A stretch of 64,000 bases of DNA from Anaerostipes sp. 992a (GCF_001940245.1 NZ_MJIG01000005.1:1-64000); one strand, 5' to 3'; counted from the first letter of the stretch, positions 1 to 8,401 are shown. The notes: generated from the letters alone by a model not told the origin. Translations and numbers: made by a program.

Positions 1-882
1 AATACAAAGGAAGAAGAAATTCCAGAAGGAATTAAAACGCAGAAATGCAGTATCAGTGATCCGGAAAGCGGCTGGTTTCGTAAAGGCGAGCATAAACATG
101 TTTTTGCCTATGCAGTGGAAACAGCTTGTGATAAACATGGCTGGATCCTGGGATACAGCATTCATCCGGGGAATGAACATGACAGCCGGACATTCAAAAC
201 ACTTTATGACAAGATAAAGATCTATTCACCGGCTATGATCATAGCAGATGCCGGTTATCGTACACCAGCAATCGCCCATGAGTTGTTAGAAGATGGTATC
301 GAGCCGCTGTTCCCATACAAAAGGCCAATGACAAAGGAAGGTTTTTTCCGAAAATATGAGTATGTATATGATGAGTATTATGACTGCTATATATGTCCGG
401 AAAACCATATATTATCCTATCATACGACAAACAGGGAGGGTTATAGGGAATACGTAAGCTGCGGAGAAATATGTGCCAGTTGTCCAAATCTTCATAGATG
501 TACGGAAAGCAAAGAACATATAAAAGTGATCACCCGCCATGTGTGGGAAGAATATATGGAGAAAGCAGAGGACATCAGGCATACACTTGGCAATAAACAG
601 ATATATGACTTAAGAAAGGAGACAATCGAGAGGATTTTCGGAACAGCCAAAGAGCAGCATGGATTTCGTTATACACAATACATAGGAAAAGCCCGGATGG
701 AGATGAAAGCGGGGCTTACTTTTGCATGTATGAACCTGAAAAAACTGGCCAGGATACTGGCCAAAAGGGAAGAAAGAATCTCAACCATCCATAATATTTG
801 GCGGTTATTAAAAGAAAAGTCATTTTTCAAAGAAAAGTGGTGCTGGAGATTATCTCCAGCACCAACTTTGTCTACAGTCTGA
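1..882 (+). CDS. IS1182-like transposase, 5' end missing
   Basis: The reading frame is open from the first base, so this is the C-terminal 293 residues of a gene that begins outside the window. It reads as a DDE transposase of the IS1182/DDE_Tnp_1 type. SDPESGWF near visible residue 20 should carry the first catalytic Asp and IADAGYR near residue 82 the second. IERIFGTAKEQHG near residue 205 fits the Tyr-Arg-Glu-Lys-like segment with the last acidic residue. CxxC-like pairs (CYICPE, CASCPNLHRC) fit the zinc-finger-like insert of this family. An 11-bp perfect hairpin (839-863) sits inside the last codons and a terminator follows the stop. I cannot see the left end or confirm the terminal repeats. 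Confidence 0.85.
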   Translation, partial: NTKEEEIPEGIKTQKCSISDPESGWFRKGEHKHVFAYAVETACDKHGWILGYSIHPGNEHDSRTFKTLYDKIKIYSPAMIIADAGYRTPAIAHELLEDGIEPLFPYKRPMTKEGFFRKYEYVYDEYYDCYICPENHILSYHTTNREGYREYVSCGEICASCPNLHRCTESKEHIKVITRHVWEEYMEKAEDIRHTLGNKQIYDLRKETIERIFGTAKEQHGFRYTQYIGKARMEMKAGLTFACMNLKKLARILAKREERISTIHNIWRLLKEKSFFKEKWCWRLSPAPTLSTV

Positions 883-913
883 GGAGAAAATCCAATGATT
901 TTCTCCTTTTTTT
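882..913 (+). terminator. Rho-independent terminator of the transposase gene
   Basis: An 11-bp perfect stem (AGGAGAAAATC with GATTTTCTCCT, loop CAAT) is followed by seven T residues. It begins at the transposase stop codon. The group II intron begins directly behind the T tract. Confidence 0.85.
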
Positions 914-2762
914 GTTTGCGCGCCATGGGCGCGCTCTAACGGGTGAAAGTCCCGAACACGCCTAGGCAACGAGGAAGTGTATAGCCGAACAGCAAGGGTG
1001 TCCATCGTGAGGTGGAATCTGAAGGAAGCTGTAAGCAAACTCTTGGTCCGACGGACAGAAATCACATATAAGGCTCGGAAATACGGATAAGTCTGCAAAA
1101 GGAGATGAAGTCCAAAAGTTGCTGGAAGTACGAGTAAATGTGGCGGATAGATGAGAGGAAAGAGCGTGCACCTTAAGCGTGGAGGTCTCACAGAGGTATC
1201 ATCAGCCTAGTAACAACGAACTGTGAGAAATCAGCCGAGCCCATAGTAGTGAAGAAGTCTCTGTAATGGGGATGGAGTGAAGGGGCGAACAATCAATCAG
1301 TTTGAGTATGTCTCGTATTGCAGAAATGACAACATCTGCCGTAACCAATCGGGTAAAAGATGGTCAAATCAAGCGAGACGGAAAGGAAAGAACGCATGGA
1401 CACAAGTAATCTAATGGAGCAGATATTATCTAGTGATAATCTCAACAGAGCATATCTGCAAGTCGTACGAAACAAAGGTGCAGAGGGAGTGGACGGAATG
1501 AAGTACACAGAACTCAAGGAACATCTTGCAAAGAACGGCGAAATCATCAAGGAACAGTTGAGGACAAGAAAATACAAACCTCAACCAGTACGAAGAGTGG
1601 AGATACCAAAGCCTGATGGTGGTGTCAGAAACCTAGGAGTACCAACGGTAACAGACAGATTTGTACAACAAGCCATTGCACAGGTACTAACACCAATCTA
1701 TGAGGAACAATTCCATGACCACAGTTATGGATTCAGACCGAATAGGTGTGCACAACAAGCAATCCTAACAGCACTTGATATGATGAATGATGGTAATGAT
1801 TGGATTGTAGACATTGACTTGGAAAAGTTCTTTGACACAGTAAATCATGACAAGCTGATGACCTTAATTGGAAGAACAATCAAGGATGGAGATGTCATCT
1901 CCATTGTGAGAAAGTATCTTGTCAGTGGAATTATGATTGATGATGAGTATGAAGACTCTGTAATAGGAACACCGCAAGGAGGAAATCTTTCTCCGCTATT
2001 AGCGAATATCATGCTCAATGAACTTGACAAAGAAATGGAAAAGCGAGGGCTCAATTTCGCGAGATATGCGGATGACTGTATCATTATGGTTGGGAGTGAA
2101 ATGTCTGCAAATCGAGTAATGAGAAATATCTCTCGATTCATTGAGGAGAAACTAGGGCTTAAGGTCAACATGACAAAGAGTAAAGTGGATAAACCGCAAG
2201 GACTCAAATACCTTGGATTTGGATTCTATTTTGATTCAAGAGCACACCAATACAAGGCGAAGCCACATGCAAAATCAGTTGAGAAATTCAAGAAGAGGAT
2301 GAAGGAACTCACCTGTCGTAGCTGGGGTGTAAGCAACAGCTACAAAGTGGAGAAACTCAATCAACTTATCAGAGGATGGGTTAACTACTTCAAGATAGGG
2401 AGTATGAAACATCTGTGCAGAGAAATGGATAAACATATCCGATTCAGACTTCGTATGTGTATATGGAAACAATGGAAAACACCACAAAACAGGGCAAAGA
2501 ATTTAATGAAACTAGGCGTGCCCCAATGGGCAGCAAAGCGAACATCCTACGCTAAAGGGTTCGCAAGAGTATGTCGAGGTTCAGATGTATGCCAAGCTAT
2601 AAGCAATAAGAGACTAACCTCATTCGGATTAGTCTCAATGTTAGATTACTACACCGAAAGGTGTGTTACTTGTTAAGTTGATTGAACCGCCGTGTACCGA
2701 ACGGTACGCACGGTGGTGTGAGAGGTCGGAATTTCTCAATCAAGAGAAATTCCTCCTACTCG
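914..2762 (+). mobile_element. Group II intron with maturase ORF
   Basis: The 5' part (about 914-1300) has the start of group II domain I, with GCGCGCC/GGGCGCGC pairing and the CTCTAACGGGTGAAAGTCCC segment, followed by a long non-coding stretch. The maturase ORF lies in domain IV. After it, GAACCGCCGTG pairing with CACGGTGGTG around 2686-2716 gives a domain V hairpin. A GGAATTTCTC/GAGAAATTCC hairpin (about 2728-2753) followed by CCTACTCGAT fits domain VI and the 3' end. The 5' boundary is uncertain by several bases. Insertion directly behind a terminator resembles the habit of class C introns, but the domain V sequence does not let me fix the class by eye. Confidence 0.85.
1396..2676 (+). CDS. 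ltrA: Group II intron reverse transcriptase/maturase
   Basis: This 426-aa protein splices and mobilises the intron that contains it. The reverse transcriptase domain spans about residues 45-270 and shows SYGFRPNRCAQQA, DIDLEKFFDTVNHD, GTPQGGNLSPLLAN and the catalytic FARYADD box near residue 220. A group II maturase (GIIM) domain follows at about 290-390. No HNH endonuclease domain follows, so target priming would rely on nicked or single-stranded DNA as in other endonuclease-less introns. The ATG at 1396 is preferred over the in-frame ATG at 1360 because AAAGGAAAG lies five bases before it. The gene is intact and looks functional. Confidence 0.93.
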   Translation: MDTSNLMEQILSSDNLNRAYLQVVRNKGAEGVDGMKYTELKEHLAKNGEIIKEQLRTRKYKPQPVRRVEIPKPDGGVRNLGVPTVTDRFVQQAIAQVLTPIYEEQFHDHSYGFRPNRCAQQAILTALDMMNDGNDWIVDIDLEKFFDTVNHDKLMTLIGRTIKDGDVISIVRKYLVSGIMIDDEYEDSVIGTPQGGNLSPLLANIMLNELDKEMEKRGLNFARYADDCIIMVGSEMSANRVMRNISRFIEEKLGLKVNMTKSKVDKPQGLKYLGFGFYFDSRAHQYKAKPHAKSVEKFKKRMKELTCRSWGVSNSYKVEKLNQLIRGWVNYFKIGSMKHLCREMDKHIRFRLRMCIWKQWKTPQNRAKNLMKLGVPQWAAKRTSYAKGFARVCRGSDVCQAISNKRLTSFGLVSMLDYYTERCVTC

Positions 2763-2772
2763 ATTATTACAT

Positions 2773-2793
2773 AAGAAATTTTTCGAATTTCTT
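2773..2793 (-). terminator. Short hairpin at the mecA 3' end
   Basis: AAGAAATT and AATTTCTT form an 8-bp perfect stem with a 5-nt loop overlapping the mecA stop region. The T run after it is poor, so termination strength is uncertain. It is the first sequence outside the intron's right edge. Confidence 0.4.
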
Positions 2794-3571
2794 ACAGAGA
2801 AGACAATGTCTGAAGGGCATTGTGCTCCAGGATTTTTGTAAAATGTTCTTCAAAATATGCGGATGCACCATAACTATATGGGATACGCAGACCGAATTCA
2901 GAAAGAATATTGCCCATCTGATGGAAATCTTCCTGACAGTGTTCGCCTCGTTCCATAACCAGATAATAGAAGTTATCTTCCGGATCTTTATATAAGATAT
3001 TCTCACCCTTGTATATGGTGCAGATCTTCATAGCTGCATTAATGGTCTGTGCCAGTGATGGGAAGCGATAGATTCGATGAGTTTCAGGCAGAGCTTCTTT
3101 TGCATCCTGCTTCTTTTTCTTCGGAATTTCTTTATCCAAATGTGTTCTTTCCAGAATGCGTCTGGTCTCTTTTAACATCGTATCCAGAGTGTAGGTGTCA
3201 TCGTCATCTGCTGATTCATCATCAGAGATAGAGTCATCATCGCCATCTAGATTCAAGTCGGCAAGTGCTTCTAAAGGTTTTATATATTTTGAAAATTTAT
3301 CATCAAGTTCTTCAGGATTATCCATTTTTGTAATAATGAGAACCAGTTTTTCAGAAGAAACCGGGATTGCTTCAATCATTAATGGAATATCTTCAGCTTC
3401 AAATCCAACTTCATCGGAGGCCTGAGCCATCATATCACGGAAAAGATCCTTGGCATTATCAGTACCAAAAGCTAATTCATTCAGAAGCACCTGATGTTCT
3501 TCCAGGTCTGATTTTGTCAAAATACATCGAATCTGATTTTCACTAATTCGTTCGATTCTCAATTTCCTCAC
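2792..3571 (-). CDS. mecA: MecA-family adaptor protein
   Basis: At 259 aa this resembles MecA/YpbH adaptors, which bind substrates with the N-terminal domain and the ClpC unfoldase with the C-terminal domain, delivering proteins to ClpCP. The N-terminal segment (MRKLRIERISENQIRCILTKSDLE) matches the family opening. An acidic, Ser/Asp-rich linker follows around residues 110-130, and the C-terminal domain carries SLAQTINAAM and LVMERGEH-type segments. The start is GTG at 3571 behind AAAGGA; a TTG three codons later is an alternative. It is transcribed alone from its own promoter. The neighbouring ywlE-like gene is of interest because YwlE and ClpC belong to the same arginine-phosphorylation quality-control circuit in Bacillus. 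Confidence 0.85.
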   Translation of the reverse strand: MRKLRIERISENQIRCILTKSDLEEHQVLLNELAFGTDNAKDLFRDMMAQASDEVGFEAEDIPLMIEAIPVSSEKLVLIITKMDNPEELDDKFSKYIKPLEALADLNLDGDDDSISDDESADDDDTYTLDTMLKETRRILERTHLDKEIPKKKKQDAKEALPETHRIYRFPSLAQTINAAMKICTIYKGENILYKDPEDNFYYLVMERGEHCQEDFHQMGNILSEFGLRIPYSYGASAYFEEHFTKILEHNALQTLSSL

Positions 3572-3613
3572 ATCCTTTCCTAAAGGTTAAAATAATACCA
3601 TCTTATTAGATAT

Positions 3614-3642
3614 AGTATAATGTGTGATTTTCGATGTGTAAA
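3614..3642 (-). promoter_or_regulatory. Promoter of mecA
   Basis: On the minus strand TTTACA and TATACT are separated by 17 bases, about 40 bases upstream of the mecA start. Confidence 0.6.
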
Positions 3643-3680
3643 GCATTTCTTTTAAATTTCCAAAAAATTACAAATAAGAA

Positions 3681-3709
3681 TTGCAAAAATTTACAATTAT
3701 AGGTATAAT
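3681..3709 (+). promoter_or_regulatory. Promoter for the 71-aa gene
   Basis: TTGCAA and TATAAT with a 17-base spacer. Transcription would start near 3716 and give a leader of about 150 nt before the ATG at 3867. Confidence 0.65.
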
Positions 3710-3715
3710 AGGAGT

Positions 3716-3866
3716 TAGGAAGAAGCGCTGACTTTCTAGTACTATTATATGCTCAAATTTGAGATTGAAACCAATATATTATCACAGGCACCTTTGGTCT
3801 TTGCCGATAACCAGAAGGGAAGAGTGACAGGGAGTCGTACTTCCCCGGAGGTGAGAGGACATAGTG
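3716..3866 (+). promoter_or_regulatory. Structured, potentially bistable leader
   Basis: Two mutually exclusive folds share the segment 3789-3798. In one, CACCTTTGG (3789-3797) pairs with CCGGAGGTG (3845-3853), covering the GGAGG ribosome-site sequence. Directly inside it is an 11-position stem, 3818-3828 with 3834-3844 (one A-A mismatch, two G-U pairs). In the other, CCTTTGGT (3791-3798) pairs with ACCAGAAGG (3810-3818) with one bulged G, freeing the ribosome site. This is the layout of a translational switch. It matches no riboswitch class I can name. Confidence 0.45.
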
Positions 3867-4079
3867 ATGAAAAAGGAAGAGATTTATCATAGCGGCCAGT
3901 TGACTGATTTATATGAATCAGGACTGCAGATTCAGGTAGAGGATACGATGGTGAATGAGGAGAATCTGCTGCAGATGAATCGACTTGTCCGCGAAGAAGA
4001 CTGTTATATGAAGGATTTTATTGAGAATGCAAAGGGGGAGATTTGTAAGGTACACTATATAAAAGTAACAGAACATTAA
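3867..4079 (+). CDS. Small acidic protein of unknown function
   Basis: This gene encodes 70 aa with no signal peptide or membrane segment. The charge pattern is acidic, with paired EE/DE residues and a single cysteine near the C-terminus (GEICKVHYIKV). I do not recognise the family. Translation probably begins at ATG 3867, seven bases after GAGAGGA; GTG 3864 is directly upstream in frame. The gene stands alone with its own promoter, a 150-nt structured leader and a terminator, which argues that it is real and individually regulated. Confidence 0.65.
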   Translation: MKKEEIYHSGQLTDLYESGLQIQVEDTMVNEENLLQMNRLVREEDCYMKDFIENAKGEICKVHYIKVTEH

Positions 4080-4120
4080 TACATAGCCCGTATAAGCCAT
4101 ACTGAATTTACTTTATTTAT

Positions 4121-4142
4121 GCCGCAGATGTTAATCTGCGGC
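4121..4142. terminator. Hairpin terminator between convergent genes
   Basis: GCCGCAGAT and ATCTGCGGC form a perfect 9-bp stem with a GTTA loop, followed by TGTTT on the plus strand. It overlaps the last codons of the convergent cwlD gene, so the stop region of cwlD doubles as terminator stem. Confidence 0.65.
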
Positions 4143-4808
4143 TGTTTGAATATACTCTATAATGCCAAGGTGTAACATCCAGGCGATTTTTTTTTGGTAA
4201 TCAGTATCCTTTAGCCAGGAGGCCTCCTCTGGATTGGAGAGAAAACCACATTCTACAATAACGGTGGTATAAGGATTGTCACGGAACAGATAATAATCGC
4301 TGTTTGCCTTGGGTAATCGATGGTTGGAAGGATCCATTTCCAGGAGCCTTTTTTGTAGGATTTCGGCCAGCTTTTTACTCTTTTTCATATTCTGACCATA
4401 GAATACCTGGGCACCGTGGGCGGATTGTGCCGAAAAGCTATTTTGGTGAATGCTGACGGTGGCAACTGGATTATTTTGAAATATAATTTCCTTTCGATTG
4501 GAAAGATCGGAAGCTTTTGAGTTGGTTGTAGAAGTGGACAGACCTTCATCGATTTCTCTTGTCATGATAACTCGTACATTGTTGACCGTTAGATATTGCT
4601 TTAGATATTGGGCAATTTTTAGGTTAATATCCTTTTCCAGAAGATTGCCAATACCAACTTTGCCGGGATCACTTCCCCCATGTCCGGCATCGATGACAAC
4701 CGTAACAGGATCGGATGGCTTCATTAAAGTAGTGACCATATGATATCCCTGCCTGGAGCAGAAGAAGGAAAGTAACAGGAGGAAGATGGGAAAAATGATT
4801 CGTTTCAT
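4131..4808 (-). CDS. cwlD: N-acetylmuramoyl-L-alanine amidase, CwlD type
   Basis: This is a 225-aa Amidase_3 zinc enzyme that cleaves the amide bond between muramic acid and the stem peptide. In sporulating Firmicutes CwlD acts in the outer forespore to make muramic-delta-lactam in cortex. A signal or anchor helix occupies residues 1-22. Zinc ligands are visible as the His of DAGHGG, the Glu of LLEKD and the His of SIHQN; the catalytic Glu lies in VECGFLSN. The start at 4808 is chosen because GAGG precedes it by six bases; an upstream in-frame ATG at 4874 lacks such a site and would put a charged tail before the signal helix. Length fits CwlD. Confidence 0.85.
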   Translation of the reverse strand: MKRIIFPIFLLLLSFFCSRQGYHMVTTLMKPSDPVTVVIDAGHGGSDPGKVGIGNLLEKDINLKIAQYLKQYLTVNNVRVIMTREIDEGLSTSTTNSKASDLSNRKEIIFQNNPVATVSIHQNSFSAQSAHGAQVFYGQNMKKSKKLAEILQKRLLEMDPSNHRLPKANSDYYLFRDNPYTTVIVECGFLSNPEEASWLKDTDYQKKIAWMLHLGIIEYIQTAAD

Positions 4809-4923
4809 GAAAACCTCATAGAGATTGTTTTTCTTCAATATATGTTTTTCTATATGGGAAATATTCTTTTTCATTGTTCGGCATGATATCCTATGCTATA
4901 ATATTTAATGGAAGGGAATGCTT

Positions 4924-5979
4924 ATGTATACAAAAGTAATAAAAATAAATCAGGAACATATTGATAAAGCGGTATTGGAAGAGGCAGCTGACTGGATAAA
5001 GAGGAAAGAACTGGTGGCGTTTCCTACGGAAACGGTGTATGGATTAGGTGCCAATGGCCTGGATCCGGAAGCATCTGCCAAGATTTATGCAGCCAAGGGA
5101 AGGCCTTCTGATAATCCGCTGATTCTTCATATTTCAGATATGGATGAATTGGAGCCTTTGGTACAGGAGATACCGGGAGCTGCCAGAAAAGCGGCAGAGG
5201 CATTCTGGCCGGGACCGATGACAATGATTTTGAAAAAGTCAGAGATCGTTCCACTGGAGACGACTGGAGGATTATCTACTGTGGCCATTCGCATGCCAGA
5301 TCATCCTATCGCACGGGCTTTGATTCGGGAAAGTGGATGTCCCATCGCAGCGCCAAGCGCGAATACATCTGGAAAGCCAAGTCCGACCAGGGCAGAGCAT
5401 GTATTTGAAGATATGAATGGAAGAATTCCATGTATTTTAGATGGAGGAATGGTCGGGATTGGGATTGAATCTACGATTATTGATTTTTCAGAGAAGAAGC
5501 CGGTGATTTTAAGACCTGGCTTTATTACACCGAAGATGTTTGAGGAAGTCATTGGAATGCCGGTTGCTATTGATCCGGCCGTGATGGGTGGAGGTGCCAA
5601 GGGGATTGCACCAAAGGCACCAGGTATGAAGTATAAGCATTATGCGCCAAAGGCGGAACTGGTGCTGGTGTCCGGAGAAGAAGGGAAGGTGATTTCCTAT
5701 ATTAACCGGAAGGTCACAGAGGCCCATAGAAAAGGAGAAAGGATTGGTGTGATCGCAACGGATGAAACTGCTGACCGCTATCAGGGGGATGTTGTTTTAT
5801 CCATTGGTACAAAGAGTTGTGATAGTACCATTGCCTATCATTTGTACGATGTGCTTCGGCGATTTGACCATGAAGAAGTGGATATGATTTATTCACAGGT
5901 ATTTGAAACAGGAGAGAATGGATTTGCCATTATGAACCGGTTGACAAAGGCAGCTGGTTACGAAAGGATTGAGGTGTAA
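4924..5979 (+). CDS. tsaC: L-threonylcarbamoyladenylate synthase (Sua5 type)
   Basis: This protein makes threonylcarbamoyl-AMP from threonine, bicarbonate and ATP, the first step of t6A37 modification of ANN-decoding tRNAs. The YrdC domain covers about residues 15-205 (FPTETVYGLG, KGRPSDNPLI, APSANTSGKPSPT). After a linker (APGMKYKHYAPKA) comes the C-terminal Sua5 domain, making this the long form of about 350 aa. ATG 4924 has GGAAGGG at good spacing; ATG 4918 is in frame but abuts that site. It heads a tsaC-ywlE-rpiB block also known from Bacillus subtilis (ywlC-ywlE-ywlF). Confidence 0.93.
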   Translation: MYTKVIKINQEHIDKAVLEEAADWIKRKELVAFPTETVYGLGANGLDPEASAKIYAAKGRPSDNPLILHISDMDELEPLVQEIPGAARKAAEAFWPGPMTMILKKSEIVPLETTGGLSTVAIRMPDHPIARALIRESGCPIAAPSANTSGKPSPTRAEHVFEDMNGRIPCILDGGMVGIGIESTIIDFSEKKPVILRPGFITPKMFEEVIGMPVAIDPAVMGGGAKGIAPKAPGMKYKHYAPKAELVLVSGEEGKVISYINRKVTEAHRKGERIGVIATDETADRYQGDVVLSIGTKSCDSTIAYHLYDVLRRFDHEEVDMIYSQVFETGENGFAIMNRLTKAAGYERIEV

Positions 5980-5991
5980 AGGAGGAAGAGG

Positions 5992-6432
5992 TTGAAATAT
6001 ATTTTTGTTAGTACCAATAATACTTGTCGAAGCTTTATGGCAGAAGTTGTATTGCGACAGAAGGTAGAGGAGAGTGAACTGGATTCTGTGGAGGTCAGTT
6101 CCAGAGGTCTGGTTGTATTATTTGAAGAGCCGGTCCATGTAAGAGCTGCCGACATTGTGCGTCAGCATGGATATAAGATATATGATTTTTTATCCTCCCA
6201 GCTTTTGCAGGAAGAGATAACGGACGATACCATTATCATTACTATGACGGAGGATCAGAAGAAAAAGGTTATGGAAAACTATGAGGGATTTTTAGAAGTC
6301 GCAACCATTTATGAATATGCAGGTGAAATTGGCGACATCAAGGACCCTTATGGAAAAAGCCAGGAAGAATACGAGTGCTGCTTTTTGCAAATACAGCAGC
6401 TTGTAGATAAAATATGGAAAACAAGATTTTAA
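5992..6432 (+). CDS. YwlE/low-mass phosphatase homologue without catalytic Cys
   Basis: The 146-aa protein has the low-molecular-weight phosphatase fold and sits exactly where ywlE (protein-arginine phosphatase) lies in Bacillus. The family P-loop is C-x5-R. Here the N-terminus reads FVSTNNTCRS, so the nucleophile Cys7 is Ser and Gly9 is Asn, while Thr11, Cys12 and Arg13 are kept. The general-acid motif is present as KDPYGKS near residue 118. A TTG start follows AGGAGGAAGAGG. By family knowledge a Ser7 enzyme should be inactive or nearly so. It may bind phosphoarginine without cleaving it, or act as a scaffold. The frame is intact and codon use matches the neighbours, so it is not a pseudogene. 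Confidence 0.8.
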   Translation: MKYIFVSTNNTCRSFMAEVVLRQKVEESELDSVEVSSRGLVVLFEEPVHVRAADIVRQHGYKIYDFLSSQLLQEEITDDTIIITMTEDQKKKVMENYEGFLEVATIYEYAGEIGDIKDPYGKSQEEYECCFLQIQQLVDKIWKTRF

Positions 6433-6455
6433 TATTCATTTAGGAGGAAGAAGAC

Positions 6456-6887
6456 ATGATAGCAATTGGCTGTGATCACGGCGGATACGCATTGAAACAG
6501 GAAATTATGGAACATTTAGAGGCAAGAGGGCTGGAGTATAAGGATTACGGATGTTATAGCGAAGAATCTGTGGATTATCCAGTATATGGAAAAGCAGTAG
6601 CCAACGCAGTTGCTTCTGGAGAATGTGAGAAGGGAATCTTGATCTGTGGAACTGGAATTGGTATTTCCATTACTGCGAATAAGGTAAAAGGAATCAGAGC
6701 TTCTCTTTGCGGTGACTGTTTTAGTGCTCAGGCAACAAGAGAACATAACGATGCTAATATTGTAGCTTTGGGAGCCAGAGTAACCGGCCCTGGTCTTGCG
6801 ATCAAGATTGTGGATACATTCTTAGATACACCATTTTCTAATGATGAAAGACATATCAGAAGGATCAAGATGATCGAAGAAGATTAA
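6456..6887 (+). CDS. rpiB: Ribose-5-phosphate isomerase B
   Basis: A 143-aa RpiB/LacA/LacB-family enzyme interconverting ribose 5-phosphate and ribulose 5-phosphate in the cytosolic pentose phosphate pathway. The opening IGCDHGGYALK, the catalytic-site segment GILICGTGIGISITANK with the Cys base near residue 66, and REHNDANIVALGAR are all present. The start at 6456 has AGGAGGAAG at proper spacing. It closes the three-gene block and is followed by a terminator. Confidence 0.95.
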   Translation: MIAIGCDHGGYALKQEIMEHLEARGLEYKDYGCYSEESVDYPVYGKAVANAVASGECEKGILICGTGIGISITANKVKGIRASLCGDCFSAQATREHNDANIVALGARVTGPGLAIKIVDTFLDTPFSNDERHIRRIKMIEED

Positions 6888-6897
6888 GAATATATAA

Positions 6898-6934
6898 GGC
6901 CAGATGTCTTAAGTGGGCTTCTGGCTTTTCTTTT
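6898..6934 (+). terminator. Terminator after rpiB
   Basis: GCCAGA and TCTGGC flank a 15-nt loop and are followed by TTTTCTTTT. Confidence 0.7.
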
Positions 6935-6991
6935 GTTACATAAAAATTTTGTGTGATGAAAATAAAACAAAAGGATGAATGGAGAGAGATT

Positions 6992-8401
6992 ATGAATCAT
7001 AAAGAAAACAAAAGTCAATATTCCAGTCCATATGATTTTTATGGGAAGATTCCACTGGGACAAGCCATCATATTAGGATTGCAGCATGTATTAGCCATGT
7101 TTGTTGGAAATCTGACACCGCTTTTGATCATTACTGGTGCCTGTGGCATGGGAGTGGGAAGTGAGTTTGCAGAGGTTCAGGTGGCATTACTTCAGAATGC
7201 CATGATCATAGCAGGCGTAGTTACTTTAGTGCAGTTATATGCCATTGGACCAGTCGGTGGAAAGGTTCCGATCATTATGGGAACCAGTTCTGGATTCATT
7301 GGGGTATTTAGCAATGTAGTGAACATTATGGGTGGAGGAATCTTAGGATATGGAGCTATCATGGGAGCATCCATGATAGGCGGTATTTTTGAAGGCGTGC
7401 TGGGATTTTGTCTGAAGCCTTTGCGTAAGTTTTTCCCACCAGTTGTTACTGGTACCGTAGTATTATCTATTGGTTTATCCTTGATCGCAGTAGGAATTTC
7501 TTCCTTTGGAGGAGGAAGCAGTGCTGCTGATTATGGTTCTATCGAAAATTTACTTTTGGGAACCATTGTGTTGATCGTGATTATTGCATTAAAACATGGA
7601 ACAAAAGGATTTACCAGCTCATCCTCCATTCTGATCGGAATTATTGTAGGTTATATTATTGCTGCGATCATGGGAATGACACTTCCAACGACAGTTATGA
7701 ATGCGGAAGGGCAGGAAGTAGCCAAGTCATGGGTATTAAACTGGGATAAAGTGGCACAGGCAAGCTGGTTTTCTGTACCGAAGTTTATGCCAGTCAAACC
7801 GATCTTTGATATTAGAGCCATTGTTCCGGTATTAGTGATGTTTGTGGTAACAGCAGTAGAAACCGTTGGCGATATTTCCGGTGTCATGGAAGGTGGAATG
7901 GGACGAGAAGCAAGTGATTCAGAATTATCCGGTGGAGTCATTTGTGATGGACTTGGTTCTACGGTTGCAGCATTCTTCGGAGTGCTTCCAAATACCTCTT
8001 TCAGCCAGAATGTAGGTCTGGTTACGATGACTAAGATTGTCAATCGATTTGCTCTGGCGTGTGGAGCAGTCTTCCTTATTTTGTGTGGATTATTGCCTAA
8101 ATTAGCGGCATTGATCTCTATTATGCCACAGAGTGTTTTGGGAGGAGCAGCCGTCATGATGTTCTCTTCTATCGTAGTAAGTGGTATTCAGTTGATCACA
8201 AAGACAGAAGTAACAGGAAGAAATATTACGATTGTGTCTGTGGCACTGGGACTTGGATACGGAATTGGAGCCAACAGTGCAGTATTAGCAGGGCTTCCTG
8301 ATATCATTCAGTATGTATTCGGTGGTTCTGGAATTGTACCTGCGGCAGCAGTAGCATTAGTGTTGAATATTATTCTTCCAAAAGAAGAAAATCAAAAATA
8401 G
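6992..8401 (+). CDS. pbuX: Nucleobase:cation symporter (xanthine/uracil permease, NCS2)
   Basis: A polytopic membrane protein of about 469 aa with the NCS2/UraA pattern. LGQAIILGLQHVLAMFVGN opens TM1, ALVMF-like helices follow, and the substrate-site segments VETVGDISGVME and GLPNTSFSQNVGLV-like FGVLPNTSFSQN occur at about residues 285 and 335. By family these transporters import xanthine, hypoxanthine, urate or uracil with protons. Its place at the head of the molybdenum hydroxylase operon points to a purine, probably xanthine. The start at 6992 follows GGAGAGAG; an in-frame ATG at 6953 lacks a good ribosome site. I see no purine riboswitch in front of it. Confidence 0.87.
   Translation: MNHKENKSQYSSPYDFYGKIPLGQAIILGLQHVLAMFVGNLTPLLIITGACGMGVGSEFAEVQVALLQNAMIIAGVVTLVQLYAIGPVGGKVPIIMGTSSGFIGVFSNVVNIMGGGILGYGAIMGASMIGGIFEGVLGFCLKPLRKFFPPVVTGTVVLSIGLSLIAVGISSFGGGSSAADYGSIENLLLGTIVLIVIIALKHGTKGFTSSSSILIGIIVGYIIAAIMGMTLPTTVMNAEGQEVAKSWVLNWDKVAQASWFSVPKFMPVKPIFDIRAIVPVLVMFVVTAVETVGDISGVMEGGMGREASDSELSGGVICDGLGSTVAAFFGVLPNTSFSQNVGLVTMTKIVNRFALACGAVFLILCGLLPKLAALISIMPQSVLGGAAVMMFSSIVVSGIQLITKTEVTGRNITIVSVALGLGYGIGANSAVLAGLPDIIQYVFGGSGIVPAAAVALVLNIILPKEENQK

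Noticed and set aside
6888-6992. Purine riboswitch before the permease gene
   Set aside because: The space is only about 100 bases, filled by the rpiB terminator, and lacks the conserved junction sequence.
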